A stretch of DNA of 64,000 nucleotides from Leptolyngbya sp. NIES-2104 (GTDB lineage: Bacteria > Cyanobacteriota > Cyanobacteriia > Leptolyngbyales > Leptolyngbyaceae): assembly GCF_001485215.1 (NCBI RefSeq), contig NZ_BBWW01000001.1, forward strand, positions 2,418,001-2,482,000. The letters are read 5' to 3'. Below are positions 17,670 through 27,206 of this stretch, piece after piece; positions within the stretch are counted from its first letter, which is position 1, and every line of letters begins with the position of its first letter. The position numbers were made by a program, and so were the translations under genes. The notes below the pieces were generated by a model. It saw nothing but the letters and a program-made list of their open reading frames with translations. It searched no databases and was not told the DNA's origin.

Positions 17670-18253
17670 TAGACAGTAGGCATTGGAAAAACGATCGACA
17701 AATCTAAGCACAATTCCGAAAACTGAGGCAACTTAACACGCTCATCCGGCAGCGCAATCCGCTTCAATCGATAGCCAAATTTTGATGCTGATTTCTGATA
17801 CGGTTCGCTGTACATTTCTAGAACGCGATCGATCAAATTAAAAATCCAATAATGCTGAATTTCATCCTCTGCATACAGTTCTAACTTCGTCTCTTGGTCA
17901 TACGTCAGAGATGAATCCGAAATTTCGATCAGCAGCAAAATGTCTTCTGAGCGAGGATGTCCCGAAAGATAATCATCAGGGCGATTACGAACGATCGCGA
18001 AGTCGGGTTCTGGCTCACCATCATTCGGTAGTGCGATCGGTTCTTGTCCACGCAAGGTTGCTTGATCCCCGATTAGCTTTGTGAGTTGACGATTCAAACG
18101 AGTACTACAAACAGAATGTGGTGTTCCTTTTGCTGCCATATAAATTAACTGTCCTCGAATCAGTTCAACGTGATCGTCTTCCTGGAAAAATCCCAACTCG
18201 GTTAAGTGATGATATTCCTCGATCGTGAATCGTTTCAGCGTTGGCATATTCAT
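17669..18253 (-). CDS. Uma2-family PD-(D/E)XK nuclease-like protein (DUF820)
   Basis: A 194-aa member of the Uma2/DUF820 family, abundant in cyanobacteria and carrying a restriction-endonuclease-like fold. Visible family marks: FTIEEYHHL and DHVELIRGQLIYMAAKG near the N-terminus, EPEPDFAIVRNRPDDY and ILLLIEISDSSLTYDQETKLELYAEDEI in the core with the acidic/Lys residues of the fold, and YWIFNLIDRVLEMY. The biological role is not established. The stop overlaps the folK start by one base. Start may be 18253 or the second ATG at 18247. Confidence 0.85.
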   Translation of the reverse strand: MNMPTLKRFTIEEYHHLTELGFFQEDDHVELIRGQLIYMAAKGTPHSVCSTRLNRQLTKLIGDQATLRGQEPIALPNDGEPEPDFAIVRNRPDDYLSGHPRSEDILLLIEISDSSLTYDQETKLELYAEDEIQHYWIFNLIDRVLEMYSEPYQKSASKFGYRLKRIALPDERVKLPQFSELCLDLSIVFPMPTV

Positions 18254-18292
18254 CGCACAGCAAGCAAAGAGTACTCTTTGAATTTTAACTGC

Positions 18293-18320
18293 AAAAAACC
18301 CTCCAGACGCAGCCGGAGGG
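18293..18320 (-). terminator. Rho-independent terminator of the rhomboid gene
   Basis: On the minus strand, CCCTCCGG/CTGGAGGG (18299-18320, small loop) is followed by six T (18293-18298). It lies 64 nt downstream of the rhomboid stop and ahead of the Uma2 start. Confidence 0.85.
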
Positions 18321-18384
18321 CGTGCATCTCTGGACGCTCTGATTTTCCTTTTTGCTCTAGTAGTCCGTCACGCGGTGGGGAATG

Positions 18385-19098
18385 TCAAGGGGAGTATCGT
18401 TTATCCCGATTTGAAAAAAGTCCGAGTAAGGGTCCCAAAACTGCGCCAAAGACGAATCCGCCTGCATGTGCCCAGTATGCGACTCCACCTTGTTCCATGC
18501 CGATATTCGCTGGAACGTTTAAGCTGGCAAATCCATAGAATGCTTGCTGAATAAACCAAACTCCCAAATATGCCCAAGCCGGAATCCGAAACGGGAAAAA
18601 GATAAACGGCGGGATGATCGTTGTGACTGCGGCTCCAGGAAATTTCAAAATATACGCGCCCATCACACCCGCGATCGCGCCACTGGCTCCAAGCGATGGA
18701 ATATTCGAGTTAGCCGAGAAAAACCACTGGGTTAAGGCAGCCAACATTCCACAAGCAATGTAGAAAATTAAAAATCGAACATGTCCCAGCCGATCTTCGA
18801 CGTTGTTTCCGAAGATCCAAAGAAACAGCATATTTCCCGCGATGTGAGCAAATCCCCCATGAAGAAACTGCGACGTAATCAGCGTGATCCATTCTGGAAA
18901 CGCCTGATTCTGCAGCGGTTCACCTAGAAGACTTTTGGTTAACTGACTTGGCACAACCGCCCAAGTGTAGAAGAAGTTTTCTAGCTCAGGCGGGGTAAGC
19001 GATAACTGATAAATAAAGACTAAAACGTTGACCGCAATGATTCCGTATGTGACATAGGGGGTGATGCGGGTTGGATTGTCGTCGCTGACCGGAAACAC
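18385..19098 (-). CDS. Rhomboid-family intramembrane serine protease
   Basis: A 237-aa polytopic membrane protease that cleaves transmembrane segments within the bilayer. The catalytic dyad is visible: Ser139 in GASGAIAGVMG and His211 in WAHAGGFVFGA, with HIAGN (His85, Asn89) of the oxyanion region in an earlier helix. About six hydrophobic segments fit the basic rhomboid core, and the loop after the first helix is relatively long. The N-terminus MFPVSDDNPTRITPYVTY is typical of the cyanobacterial/actinobacterial group. Single gene with its own terminator; substrates unknown. Confidence 0.92.
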   Translation of the reverse strand: MFPVSDDNPTRITPYVTYGIIAVNVLVFIYQLSLTPPELENFFYTWAVVPSQLTKSLLGEPLQNQAFPEWITLITSQFLHGGFAHIAGNMLFLWIFGNNVEDRLGHVRFLIFYIACGMLAALTQWFFSANSNIPSLGASGAIAGVMGAYILKFPGAAVTTIIPPFIFFPFRIPAWAYLGVWFIQQAFYGFASLNVPANIGMEQGGVAYWAHAGGFVFGAVLGPLLGLFSNRDKRYSP

Positions 19099-19216
19099 AG
19101 TTTATCCTCAAACATAATTTTAGTCAGAAGAATAACTGATCTTCTCGATCGCTGTCTGTTGATCTGGAGACAGATCTATGACTACGATTTGTTTGCTTTG
19201 TAGATGAGACAAACCG

Positions 19217-19990
19217 ATGGAAGTGATACCCGCGATCGATCTACTCGATGGTAAATGTGTGCGACTGTATCAAGGTGATTACAATCAATCGCAAGTGTTT
19301 AATGATGATCCCGTTGCTGTGGCGCGTCAGTGGGAAGCTCAAGGCGCGACTCGATTACATTTAGTCGATTTGGATGGTGCGAAAGCTGGACATCCGGTGA
19401 ATTTGGATGCGATTCGATCGATTGTCGAAGCGCTAGAGATTCCGGTTGAAGTGGGCGGAGGATTACGCGATCGATCTGCGGTTGCGGCATTACTTTCGAC
19501 AGGGGTGAGATGGGCAATTCTTGGAACCGTTGCGGTTGAACAGCCTGAATTGGTCGCGCAGTTGTGTGGAGAATTTCCGGGGCAGATTATGGTCGGAATT
19601 GATGCGCGAAATGGAAAAGTTGCGACAAAAGGATGGCTTGAGACTTCGGAAGTGTTGGCGACTGATTTAGCGGAACGGATGGCGCAATTGGGAGCAGCGG
19701 CAATTATTTACACGGATATTCATCGCGATGGTACGATGCAGGGTCCGAACTTGGAAGCGTTGAGAGATTTGGCAGCGATCGCGGCAATTCCGGTGATTGC
19801 TTCGGGTGGAGTGAGTTCGCTCACGGATTTATTGAGTTTGTTAGCATTAGAGCCGCAGGGCGTGACAGGTGCGATCGTGGGAAAAGCGCTGTACACCGGA
19901 GATGTTTCACTGACAGAGGCAGTTCGGGCAGTCGGTCAAGGACGATGGCAAGATATTCCGCCTGATTTTGGTTCATCTGCATTTGCATAG
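19217..19990 (+). CDS. hisA: ProFAR isomerase of histidine biosynthesis
   Basis: Catalyses the Amadori-type isomerisation of ProFAR to PRFAR. 257 aa TIM barrel starting [21 protein letters not shown], with the catalytic Asp8 in AIDL and the second acid in VGIDARNG near residue 130. Phosphate-binding loops appear as VGGGLRD and VIASGGVSS, the half-barrel repeat typical of HisA/His[13 protein letters not shown] is the conserved loop that closes over the substrate. The next, very short gene starts 9 nt after the stop and has its own AGGAG, which overlaps the end of hisA. Confidence 0.96.
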   Translation: MEVIPAIDLLDGKCVRLYQGDYNQSQVFNDDPVAVARQWEAQGATRLHLVDLDGAKAGHPVNLDAIRSIVEALEIPVEVGGGLRDRSAVAALLSTGVRWAILGTVAVEQPELVAQLCGEFPGQIMVGIDARNGKVATKGWLETSEVLATDLAERMAQLGAAAIIYTDIHRDGTMQGPNLEALRDLAAIAAIPVIASGGVSSLTDLLSLLALEPQGVTGAIVGKALYTGDVSLTEAVRAVGQGRWQDIPPDFGSSAFA

Positions 19991-19999
19991 GAGAAAACA

Positions 20000-20143
20000 A
20001 TGGGTAGCCATAAGAAAAAGTTGGCAAAGAAAATCGTGAAGAAAGTGGTGCGTAAGCTGAAGAAAAAACTTCCGAAAAAGATTGCGAAACAGTTAGCCAA
20101 AGATTCTGCAAAGCGGCAAATTGCAGCGGTTTTAGATCGATAA
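20000..20143 (+). CDS. 47-residue lysine-rich peptide
   Basis: Short ORF with a good ribosome site (AGGAG seven bases before ATG) starting 9 nt after the hisA stop. The peptide begins MGSHKKKLAKKIVKKVV and has 16 Lys and 3 Arg among 47 residues, arranged with hydrophobic Leu/Ile/Val at regular helical intervals, so an amphipathic cationic helix is likely. The C-terminus (RQIAAVLDR) is less basic. No family recognised. It could bind nucleic acid or membrane, or be a ribosome-associated small protein; these are guesses. The ribosome site and the codon periodicity support translation. Confidence 0.6.
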   Translation: MGSHKKKLAKKIVKKVVRKLKKKLPKKIAKQLAKDSAKRQIAAVLDR

Positions 20144-20192
20144 AGTATGCGATTTTAAGAAGATGTTTGCAAAGCGATCGGTCTTCGTACTC

Positions 20193-20250
20193 ACCCACCC
20201 CGGAATGGAATTCGGGGCTAATCGAACGAAGTCCACTAAAGGGGACTGAA
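20193..20250. repeat. Half copy of the palindromic element at 6333-6481
   Basis: Reads CCCACCCCGGAATGGAATTC then GGGGCTAATCG and an internal AGTCC/GGACT hairpin, matching the left half of the 6333-6481 element at roughly three quarters of positions. The right arm is absent. Confidence 0.65.
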
Positions 20251-20334
20251 GAACTAGATTTAGGATGAGCGATCGCGACAAAACTTTGCAGACATCTTGA
20301 TAAAATCTCACGTCTAAAAATCTGGGAGTTTCAG

Positions 20335-21882
20335 ATGAAGAAGCAAGCTGTGCGGAAACGGTTTCGCTGGTTCCTTCCAAGGTTCGTCGTCCTTTGTTGT
20401 GCCATTCTGCTTCTCGTTCGTCCGATCATCTTTGCGATTTCTGTTTCCGCAAGTTCGCCCCCGGTCGAAACGAAACCCGCAGAAGTCGCTAAACCGCCTG
20501 AACTCTCAGAGCGTGAGAAGAAACTAATTGAAGCCGATCGACTATTTAAATCAGGTGACAAAGCTGGAGCCGAAAAGCTTTATCGGGAAGTGAAACCTGC
20601 TTTTGCTGGAGTCAAAGAAGCCAGTGTTCAAGAAGTGATTACTGATCCAGAAAAACTTTCACCTGCCGGAACAGTCTATTGGCGTGAATCAGAAGCGGGA
20701 CTCGCTCAGAATTTAGAAAGTCGAATTTTTGTGCCGTTGGAATTGCTGGTGAAAGAGTATCCGCAATTTATTCCGGGACAGTTGCGATATGCAGAAGCAC
20801 TTGAGAAATATGGCAAGAAAGAGCAAGCCTTAACTGTTCTAGAAAAAGCGGCAACTCAGTTTCCAAGTCAGCCGGAATTAATCAAAGCAAAAGTTGCCGC
20901 ATATGCGAAGAATGAGAAATGGATTGAGGCATCGATCGCATCTCGACAATTCGCCTTACTCAATCCGGATCATCCTCAAACGGCTGAATTTACCAAGCTT
21001 GCAGAGCAGTATCAAGATCGTTATCAAAGACAATTACGCGGTAAATTACGTGGAAATCTCATCGGTGGCATTCTCACAGGTGCGATCGGGTATGCACTTA
21101 CTGGAAGTTTGTTCGGTCCTCTGACTGCGGTTCAAAATACTGCACTGTTACTTCGTGGAGAATCGGCAGTCGGAGAACGAGTCATGCGGCAGGCTCAACG
21201 GCAGCTTGATCTCGTCAAAGATCAAGAGGTGAATGATTACGTCAATGGTCTGGGGCAAAAGCTAGCGACTGCTGCGGGGCGAAAGGAATTTAAGTATGAA
21301 TTCAATGTAGTGCTGGATGATAAGTTGAATGCGTTTGCGCTTCCGGGCGGGAAAGTGTTTATCAATGCAGGCGCGATCGAGAAAGCGAATTCCGAAGCTG
21401 AACTGGCTGGACTGCTCGGACATGAACTCTCTCACGCAGTTCTGTCGCATAGTTTCCAATTGATCACGGAAGGAACCTTAACTGCAAATTTAACTCAGTT
21501 CATTCCTTATGTGGGTGGCTTGCTCACAGATATTACAACCTTGAGCTACAGTCGCGAGATGGAACGTCAAGCAGATGTTCTCGGAACTCGGTTGCTTGCA
21601 TCGACGAACTATGCTTCAGATGGTTTATACAATCTGATGGTCACACTGCAAAAACAAGAAGAAAAAGAACAGCGAAATCGTCCTCCAGAGTGGTTAGCTT
21701 CGCATCCGTTACCAAACGATCGAGTAAGTTATCTACAAGAACTGATTACAACAACCGGATACAATCGCTATGCGTTTGAAGGAATTGAACAGCATAAAGC
21801 AATTCAAACGAAGGTAAGTCAGTTGCTGAAAGAACATAAAGCGCAAGAAGAGAAGAAAGGCGATCGACGAAACGACAATTAG
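20335..21882 (+). CDS. M48-family metalloprotease with TPR-like N-terminus
   Basis: A 515-aa exported zinc protease. A signal/anchor segment (FVVLCCAILLLVRPIIFAIS) covers residues 16-37. Residues 60-225 are TPR-like helices (KAGAEKLYREV, EQALTVLEKAATQFP). The M48 domain holds the zinc motif HELSH at 363-367, with Glu364 catalytic, and the third ligand Glu410 in SREMERQAD. This fits BepA/Loi-type proteases that help outer-membrane protein assembly or degrade misfolded envelope proteins, although in BepA the TPR part is C-terminal; here it is N-terminal. Probably periplasmic. A HIP1-bearing 26-nt gap separates it from the next gene. Confidence 0.88.
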   Translation: MKKQAVRKRFRWFLPRFVVLCCAILLLVRPIIFAISVSASSPPVETKPAEVAKPPELSEREKKLIEADRLFKSGDKAGAEKLYREVKPAFAGVKEASVQEVITDPEKLSPAGTVYWRESEAGLAQNLESRIFVPLELLVKEYPQFIPGQLRYAEALEKYGKKEQALTVLEKAATQFPSQPELIKAKVAAYAKNEKWIEASIASRQFALLNPDHPQTAEFTKLAEQYQDRYQRQLRGKLRGNLIGGILTGAIGYALTGSLFGPLTAVQNTALLLRGESAVGERVMRQAQRQLDLVKDQEVNDYVNGLGQKLATAAGRKEFKYEFNVVLDDKLNAFALPGGKVFINAGAIEKANSEAELAGLLGHELSHAVLSHSFQLITEGTLTANLTQFIPYVGGLLTDITTLSYSREMERQADVLGTRLLASTNYASDGLYNLMVTLQKQEEKEQRNRPPEWLASHPLPNDRVSYLQELITTTGYNRYAFEGIEQHKAIQTKVSQLLKEHKAQEEKKGDRRNDN

Positions 21883-21908
21883 CGCGATCGATTGGGAAAG
21901 GCTGGAGG

Positions 21909-22241
21909 ATGACACGTAGAGCGTTAAATCGTATTGCTGCTTATTTGCTTGGAGGCGTTGCTTTTGTCGCCTCTCTCATTTACTTGAGCTATGTTGATCA
22001 GCTTGGGTTTCCTGATGGCTTTATTAGTGAATTAGGATATGCACAAAGAAACCTTGCTTATCTATTCATTGGAATAAGTGTTGTTTTAGGAACCTATTTC
22101 ATCTATTTGGGGGCGATCGCGGCTCGAAAATCGATTGAGAAGAAATTAGCGATCGCTGTTCTCTCCTATCTAATTTGTATCGTCGTTATTGCCGCTCTAA
22201 ATTACTATTACCGCTTACATTTACCGGGTAGTGGTGGTTAA
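21909..22241 (+). CDS. Small membrane protein of unknown function, 110 aa
   Basis: No family recognised. Three hydrophobic helices are evident: about 9-27 (AAYLLGGVAFVASLIYLSY), 49-70 (AYLFIGISVVLGTYFIYLGAI) and 80-98 (AIAVLSYLICIVVIAALNY). The start has GGAG directly upstream (GGAGGATG), so ATG 21909 is well supported. It sits 26 nt after the M48 protease gene on the same strand and may be co-transcribed with it. A role in the envelope alongside the protease is only inferred from position. Confidence 0.7.
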   Translation: MTRRALNRIAAYLLGGVAFVASLIYLSYVDQLGFPDGFISELGYAQRNLAYLFIGISVVLGTYFIYLGAIAARKSIEKKLAIAVLSYLICIVVIAALNYYYRLHLPGSGG

Positions 22242-22292
22242 TAAACTCCTAGCAATTCTGCCAGGGGTCGAAATCAATTTAATTAAGTTCCG

Positions 22293-22460
22293 CTTGTTCC
22301 TCCTTTTTCCGAGCAGGACTTTTGCGAATATGGAGAAGACACTGATCGACTCTCTCTCGAAGCTGTCAAAGACCGAGAAACGTTTATCGAATTTGTTCGG
22401 GCGTTAATCCGCGATCGAGAAACATCCGTGTTTGGCATTCAGAGCAAGACGAGTTTGTAT
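22293..22460 (+). pseudogene. Degenerate DUF7660-like fragment
   Basis: In one frame the DNA reads FCEYGEDTDRLSLEAVKDRE followed by TFIEFVRALIRDRE, which resembles the core of small DUF7660-type proteins (xxSREDFLxFVRAL). The family's C-terminal WEN..FL segment is missing and no start codon precedes it. I take it as a gene remnant in a 360-bp gap; the family call is from memory and tentative. Confidence 0.4.
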
Positions 22461-22630
22461 CTGAGGGTGAATTCTAATCTAACTGCTGTGTGCCAAAGGA
22501 GATCAGCCGCTTGATTCGCTTTTTAATCTGTTGAAACATTTGCGCCATAGGGAATGTTAAGCACAACCTGTCAGCGCCGAGACAGTCCCCAGCAGCGCTT
22601 AGGTTGAGTGCCCTATTGTCAGTTTTAACG

Positions 22631-25117
22631 ATGATTCAGCAATTAGACACCCGTTCTCCGCAAGTTGATCTGACAGATTCATCGAGCTTGACTCCATTAC
22701 CTCGTCAGCTCAGTCTGATTGAAACTTGGGGATTCGGTCTAACCGGACTTTTGTTGTGGATGGGAGTTGCACCCGGAACCCAAGCTGAATTGGGCAATCA
22801 AGCGTTATGGGTTTGGATTCCCGGTGCGATCGTCGGTGTGATCATTGTGCTGCAAGTTCGGAGTTTGGGACGAGGATTTCCAGATGTGGCTGGAGGAACG
22901 CCAAACTACGTCACGCATTTATTAAAGGATTATCCGACGCTAACGAGCTATGCTGCGATCGGTTACTTAGTGAGTTGGATCGCTGTTCTTCCTGTGAATG
23001 CGATCATTCTCGCTGACTTGATTCAGACGATTCTTAATCCGTTAGGAATTGTGCTACCTGATATCATTCTACGAATCGGATTCACGGTTCTAGCCTTTAT
23101 TGTTGCTTTTAGTGGTAGCCATGCACTCGGAACACTGCATCTCATCTTCTTACTTCCTGCGGTCGGCTTTTTGCTTGCATTTTGTTTGCAAGGAACTCAT
23201 GCAGTCATCACAACATCCTCTCTGATTGGGTTTACAGATAGCAATGTAACCTTTTCATTCCAAGGATGGGCAAAGTGGTATCTCAATGGAACTTATGCTT
23301 TCTACGCTTGCGAAACGGCATCCGTTTTTGTTGCAGATAGTAAGCGTCCCTGCGGAACATTACAAAGCTTGTTACTTGCAGCAGCACTGATCCCGATCGT
23401 TTATATCGGCGGTTCCTGGATTTTGCTGCATCTAGCGATAGAACCAGGATCGGGTAGTAATACGTTTCTGAATCTACTCTCAGCCGCGAAATCCTTCTGG
23501 GGACAATCTGCTTCGTTTCTGATCACCTTTCTCGTTGTATCAAGTAGCCTTTTATCTTGTGCAACGGCAGTTGCAATCTGTCCACGAATTTTGTATCAAC
23601 TCGCGCACGATCGACAAATCTCACCGATCTTTGGGGTTACTTCCCGTCAAGGAGTCTTCGCGCCTGGTTTACTTTTGACCTTGGTTTTGAGTGTGGCTTG
23701 GTTGATTTGGGGAGATGTTCACCGAATTGTGATGATTACAACAGTCGGTTGGCTAATCTGCTTTATTGTGCTCCATTGGGGACTCTGGCAGCAGCGTGGC
23801 GACTCAGCCGTCCTATTTCCAAGACTGTCACTGGGATTATGCGGACTAGAGATTGTTGTCTTAGTCGTTGGAGGATGTGCTTGGGGACTGCAAGACTTGG
23901 TGATTGGTCTACTGCTCCCGATCGTGATTTTGATGGTCGATCGATTTATCCAACAGTTTTCCTGGACTTTGAAGGTTCCTGAATGGCTCAATCGTTGGTA
24001 TCAGTATCGAGACCGCCAAGATCTTCAAGGCTTTATTGCGCTGCAAGTCTTAGTATTGATCGTATTCATCTGCGGAGCCACGATCGTCAGTTGGTTCAGT
24101 AGTCGCTTAGTGAGCCAAAGCGCCCTAGAATCGAGTGCAAATCTATTAGTTGTCCTCATTCTAGTCCTTTCATTTATTGGAATTGCGATCGCGTGTTGGA
24201 CAATTTTTCCTCAAATCGTCGCCGTGAATGAAGCTCGCAATCAAGCAGAACAATTGTCGAATCATCTGCAACAGACGCTCAAAGAACTCCAGCAAACCCA
24301 ACTGCAAATGGTACAGCAAGAAAAGCTATCGAGTTTAGGGCAATTAGTTGCGGGCGTTGCTCATGAGATCAATAATCCAGTGAACTTTATTCACGGCAAC
24401 CTCGATCATGTGCAGAACTACGCAGACGATTTACTGAACTTGGTGCAACTTTACCAAGCCTACTATCCGAACCCGGCTCCAGAAATTCGAGCAGAGGCAG
24501 AGGATATTGATCTCGACTTTTTGCAAGAAGACTTGATTAAAGTTTTGGATTCAATGAAAGTCGGAACGGATCGGATTCGTGAAATTGTGTTGTCGTTGCG
24601 AAACTTTTCTCGCATGGATGAAGCGGAATTCAAAACGGTTGATCTGCACGAGGGCATTGAAAGCACATTAATGATTCTGCAACATCGTCTCAAAGCGATC
24701 GCTAAACGACCCGCGATCGAAATCATTCGAGACTTTGATCGATTACCCCCAATCGATTGCTACCCTGGACAACTCAATCAAGTCGTGATGAACATTCTGG
24801 CAAATGCGATCGATGCCTTAGAAGAGATGAGCGCGAAGCAAAAAGATTTCGCACCTCAAATTCAAATCCGAACATCAATGATTGACAATCAGTGGGTGAA
24901 GGTTGCGATCGCAGATAATGGTTCAGGTATTCCTGAAACGATTAGAAACCGAATTTTTGATCCGTTTTTCACGACTAAACCTGTAGGCAAAGGAACAGGT
25001 TTAGGGATGTCGATTAGCTATCACATCATTGTTGAAAAACATCAGGGTAAGCTAGAGTGCTTTTCGCATCCTAATCAAGGAACAGAGTTCGTGATTTATT
25101 TACCGCTGCAACAGTAA
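22631..25117 (+). CDS. APC-type permease fused to a histidine kinase
   Basis: An 828-aa sensor protein. Residues about 25-430 are a polytopic region like amino-acid/polyamine permeases of the APC superfamily (starting with [20 protein letters not shown] and about 12 hydrophobic helices). Two further helices (450-525) lead into a coiled coil rich in Gln/Leu ([20 protein letters not shown]) and a kinase core: H-box VAHEINNP with His578, N-box [11 protein letters not shown]1 IADNGSGIP and G2 KGTGLGMS. The design parallels CbrA-type transporter-kinases but with an APC rather than SLC5 module. It likely senses, and perhaps transports, an amino acid or amine. No partner regulator is adjacent. The start is ATG 22631; weaker TTG starts exist upstream. 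Confidence 0.85.
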   Translation: MIQQLDTRSPQVDLTDSSSLTPLPRQLSLIETWGFGLTGLLLWMGVAPGTQAELGNQALWVWIPGAIVGVIIVLQVRSLGRGFPDVAGGTPNYVTHLLKDYPTLTSYAAIGYLVSWIAVLPVNAIILADLIQTILNPLGIVLPDIILRIGFTVLAFIVAFSGSHALGTLHLIFLLPAVGFLLAFCLQGTHAVITTSSLIGFTDSNVTFSFQGWAKWYLNGTYAFYACETASVFVADSKRPCGTLQSLLLAAALIPIVYIGGSWILLHLAIEPGSGSNTFLNLLSAAKSFWGQSASFLITFLVVSSSLLSCATAVAICPRILYQLAHDRQISPIFGVTSRQGVFAPGLLLTLVLSVAWLIWGDVHRIVMITTVGWLICFIVLHWGLWQQRGDSAVLFPRLSLGLCGLEIVVLVVGGCAWGLQDLVIGLLLPIVILMVDRFIQQFSWTLKVPEWLNRWYQYRDRQDLQGFIALQVLVLIVFICGATIVSWFSSRLVSQSALESSANLLVVLILVLSFIGIAIACWTIFPQIVAVNEARNQAEQLSNHLQQTLKELQQTQLQMVQQEKLSSLGQLVAGVAHEINNPVNFIHGNLDHVQNYADDLLNLVQLYQAYYPNPAPEIRAEAEDIDLDFLQEDLIKVLDSMKVGTDRIREIVLSLRNFSRMDEAEFKTVDLHEGIESTLMILQHRLKAIAKRPAIEIIRDFDRLPPIDCYPGQLNQVVMNILANAIDALEEMSAKQKDFAPQIQIRTSMIDNQWVKVAIADNGSGIPETIRNRIFDPFFTTKPVGKGTGLGMSISYHIIVEKHQGKLECFSHPNQGTEFVIYLPLQQ

Positions 25118-25176
25118 ACAACGATAATGAAGCGACTAGAATTCTGCATTAATAACGTTCGGGTATTTTACGGTAT

Positions 25177-26274
25177 TCAATTTCCCGATCGCAATGAGAA
25201 ATCCGAAAAGCTCAACTCATTAATCTTGTTCCACTGATAAACCTGATCGCGAAACTGCTTCCACTGTCCATACACTTGCTTAAACGTATTATTTTTCGCT
25301 GCATTCGCCTCGTACAATTCAAACGAAGCTTTCTGAGCCGCCTGCATAATCTCTTTACTGTATGGAGTCAACTGCGTTCCGCCTGCGACCAGACGTGCGA
25401 TCGCTTCTCGATTTAGCGCATCATATTGCGCCAACATATTCACATTCGCTTCAAAAGCCGCCGTTTTAAGAACTTCCTGATACTCTTTTGGCAACTTCCG
25501 CCAAGCGTTTAAATTAATCTGCGTTTCTAAAGTCGGTCCCGGTTCCCACCAGCCAGGGTAGTAGTAAAACTTCGCGGCTTTATGCAAACCAAGTTTCTCA
25601 TCGTCATAAGGTCCCACCCACTCCGCCGCATCGATCGCGCCTCGATCCAACGCCAAATAAATCTCGCCCCCCGGAAGTACCTGTACATTCACGCCCAGTC
25701 GCGACATCACTTCGCCACCGAGACCCGGAATTCGCATCTTTAAGCCTTTGAGATCCGCGATCGAGTTCACCCGTCGCTTAAACCAGCCGCCCATCTGCAC
25801 CCCAGTATTACCCGCCGGAAAGTTAATGATGCTGAAATCCGAATACAGCTTGTGCATCGCATCCAATCCGCCCCCGTGATACAGCCAAGCATTTTGCTGT
25901 TGAGCATTCAGCCCAAACGGAACCGCACAGCCAAACGCCAACGCTGGATTTTTTCCGGTGTAATAGTAACTCGCGGTATGTCCACATTCGACCGTGCCAT
26001 TCTGCACCGCATCCAAAACTTGCAATCCCGGCACAATTTCCCCGGCTGCAAACGGCTGAATCACAAATCGTCCATCGGTCATTTCTGAAATGCGCCGACA
26101 CACCGTTTCTGCTCCACCGAAAATCGTCTCTAACGATTTGGGCCAACTGGTCGCCATGCGCCATCTCACTGACGGTAAAGCTGTTCCCGCCGTTGCTGCT
26201 CCTCGTTTGCGAATCGTACAAGCCGTTAAAGAGCTTGATGCGATCGCGGCTCCTAATACAAATCTGCGCTTCAT
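25177..26274 (-). CDS. TRAP-type substrate-binding protein (DctP family)
   Basis: Extracytoplasmic solute receptor, 365 aa from ATG 26274. The N-terminus MKRRFVLGAAIASSSLTAC has a twin-arginine pair and a lipobox (LTAC), so it is likely a lipoprotein. DctP-family marks include WRMATSWPKSLETIFGGAE, GRFVIQPFAAGEIVPGLQVLDAVQNGTVECGHT, the MRIPGLGGEVMSRLG helix with a carboxylate-binding Arg, and LDRGAIDAAEWVGPYDD. Relatives bind carboxylates, including pyruvate or lactate-like acids and calcium-2-keto acids. No DctQ or DctM membrane subunit is encoded nearby, so partners lie elsewhere. The neighbouring NYN gene converges in a different frame upstream. Confidence 0.88.
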   Translation of the reverse strand: MKRRFVLGAAIASSSLTACTIRKRGAATAGTALPSVRWRMATSWPKSLETIFGGAETVCRRISEMTDGRFVIQPFAAGEIVPGLQVLDAVQNGTVECGHTASYYYTGKNPALAFGCAVPFGLNAQQQNAWLYHGGGLDAMHKLYSDFSIINFPAGNTGVQMGGWFKRRVNSIADLKGLKMRIPGLGGEVMSRLGVNVQVLPGGEIYLALDRGAIDAAEWVGPYDDEKLGLHKAAKFYYYPGWWEPGPTLETQINLNAWRKLPKEYQEVLKTAAFEANVNMLAQYDALNREAIARLVAGGTQLTPYSKEIMQAAQKASFELYEANAAKNNTFKQVYGQWKQFRDQVYQWNKINELSFSDFSLRSGN

Positions 26275-26326
26275 CTGTGTTGCCCCACTCGTATCGAAGA
26301 TTCTACCGAGCAATGAGGACAGAATT

Positions 26327-26884
26327 TCAATCGCGCTTGTCTTTCCCAAACCGCAAATCATCCAAGCGTTTCTGAGCATCCGGATCGATCGAGTGCATTA
26401 ACAATCGTCCCGCTGATTTTTTTTTCGGTTTCAATTTACTCTGAACCCGCCGCGCCGAAAACTCGACTTCATTCGCCAATTTTTCCGCAGACATCCACTC
26501 TGCACCATATCCCACTACGGTTAATTGCTGAGCGCGATCGCTAGTTGCCACAATCAACCGCTGCTTAAACTTGCGAATGTCATGCCGAAAATCCGCACAA
26601 GTTTTCTCGATATACGTATCTGCCGTCTGTCCAAAATCGGTGTAGCACACATAGAGATGCTGCGTAATCTCCTCGCGATTCGTCGGACAATCTCGATATT
26701 GCGCGTCAAACACAATATGCGTTTCAAAATTCTGGTAGGAGCTAAATCCAATGAGCGCTTCGACTAATTTCCGTCTGGCTTCTTCCAAACCGTCTCGATC
26801 GCGAATCAGTTTCAACTCATGCCAAGCTCCGACTATGTTATAGCCGTCCACCAATAAAAGTGCCTGTGGTGCAGAACGTGGCAT
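26327..26884 (-). CDS. NYN-domain ribonuclease (YacP/Rae1-like)
   Basis: A 185-aa protein of the YacP/NYN family, PIN-like metal-dependent RNases. LLLVDGYNIVGAW near residue 10 carries the first catalytic aspartate; IVFDAQYRD, FTDFGQ-like YTDFGQTADTYIEK and VATSDRAQQ give the remaining acidic residues of the PIN-like site. The Bacillus relative Rae1 cleaves mRNA in the ribosome. A basic C-terminal tail (SKLKPKKKSAGRLL) may bind RNA. ATG 26884 follows a GTG. It reads toward the TRAP gene, whose start is 53 nt past the stop. Confidence 0.85.
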   Translation of the reverse strand: MPRSAPQALLLVDGYNIVGAWHELKLIRDRDGLEEARRKLVEALIGFSSYQNFETHIVFDAQYRDCPTNREEITQHLYVCYTDFGQTADTYIEKTCADFRHDIRKFKQRLIVATSDRAQQLTVVGYGAEWMSAEKLANEVEFSARRVQSKLKPKKKSAGRLLMHSIDPDAQKRLDDLRFGKDKRD

Positions 26885-26887
26885 CAC

Positions 26888-27206
26888 TCAACGCTGAAAG
26901 GACAGGTTTGTAAAGTTTGATTTGCTTCACACTTTATAATATTGCATTTTTTTCAGTTGATCGGTGTGACGGATTACTTTTGCTAATGCCGATCGCACTA
27001 TTTCAATTCCTCTCAACACCTTGACGCAGTTTCAAAAATCCATTAGTCTCTCAAATTAAGCAAATAAACCTGTGAAGCGAAATTTGCTGATCCCAAAAAC
27101 TGAATCCGCCGCTGCCCAAAGTTGATTGGACCCAACAATGAGCAGCTAACCAACCAAGACTGCGTAAACAGTCCGGGAGGCTAACGTAGGATGATACCAT
27201 CTGAAG
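26888..27206. other. Unassigned intergenic region, possibly a transcribed leader
   Basis: About 320 bases with no ORF, running up to a clear plus-strand terminator at 27207. It contains several short stems (for example GACTG/CAGTC around 27157-27172). I could not match it to a known riboswitch, 6S, tmRNA or tRNA by eye. The presence of a terminator with no upstream ORF suggests a non-coding transcript or an attenuated leader of the next gene. Confidence 0.4.

Noticed and set aside
3722-18330. Shared GTGCATCT near two minus-strand terminators (3725 and 18322)
   Set aside because: Only eight bases match and the spacing to the hairpins differs; too short to claim a shared RNA element.
26890-27206. 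tRNA, tmRNA, cobalamin or glutamine riboswitch in the gene-free region
   Set aside because: No T-loop, CCA end, or the conserved cores of those classes could be matched; left as an unassigned leader.
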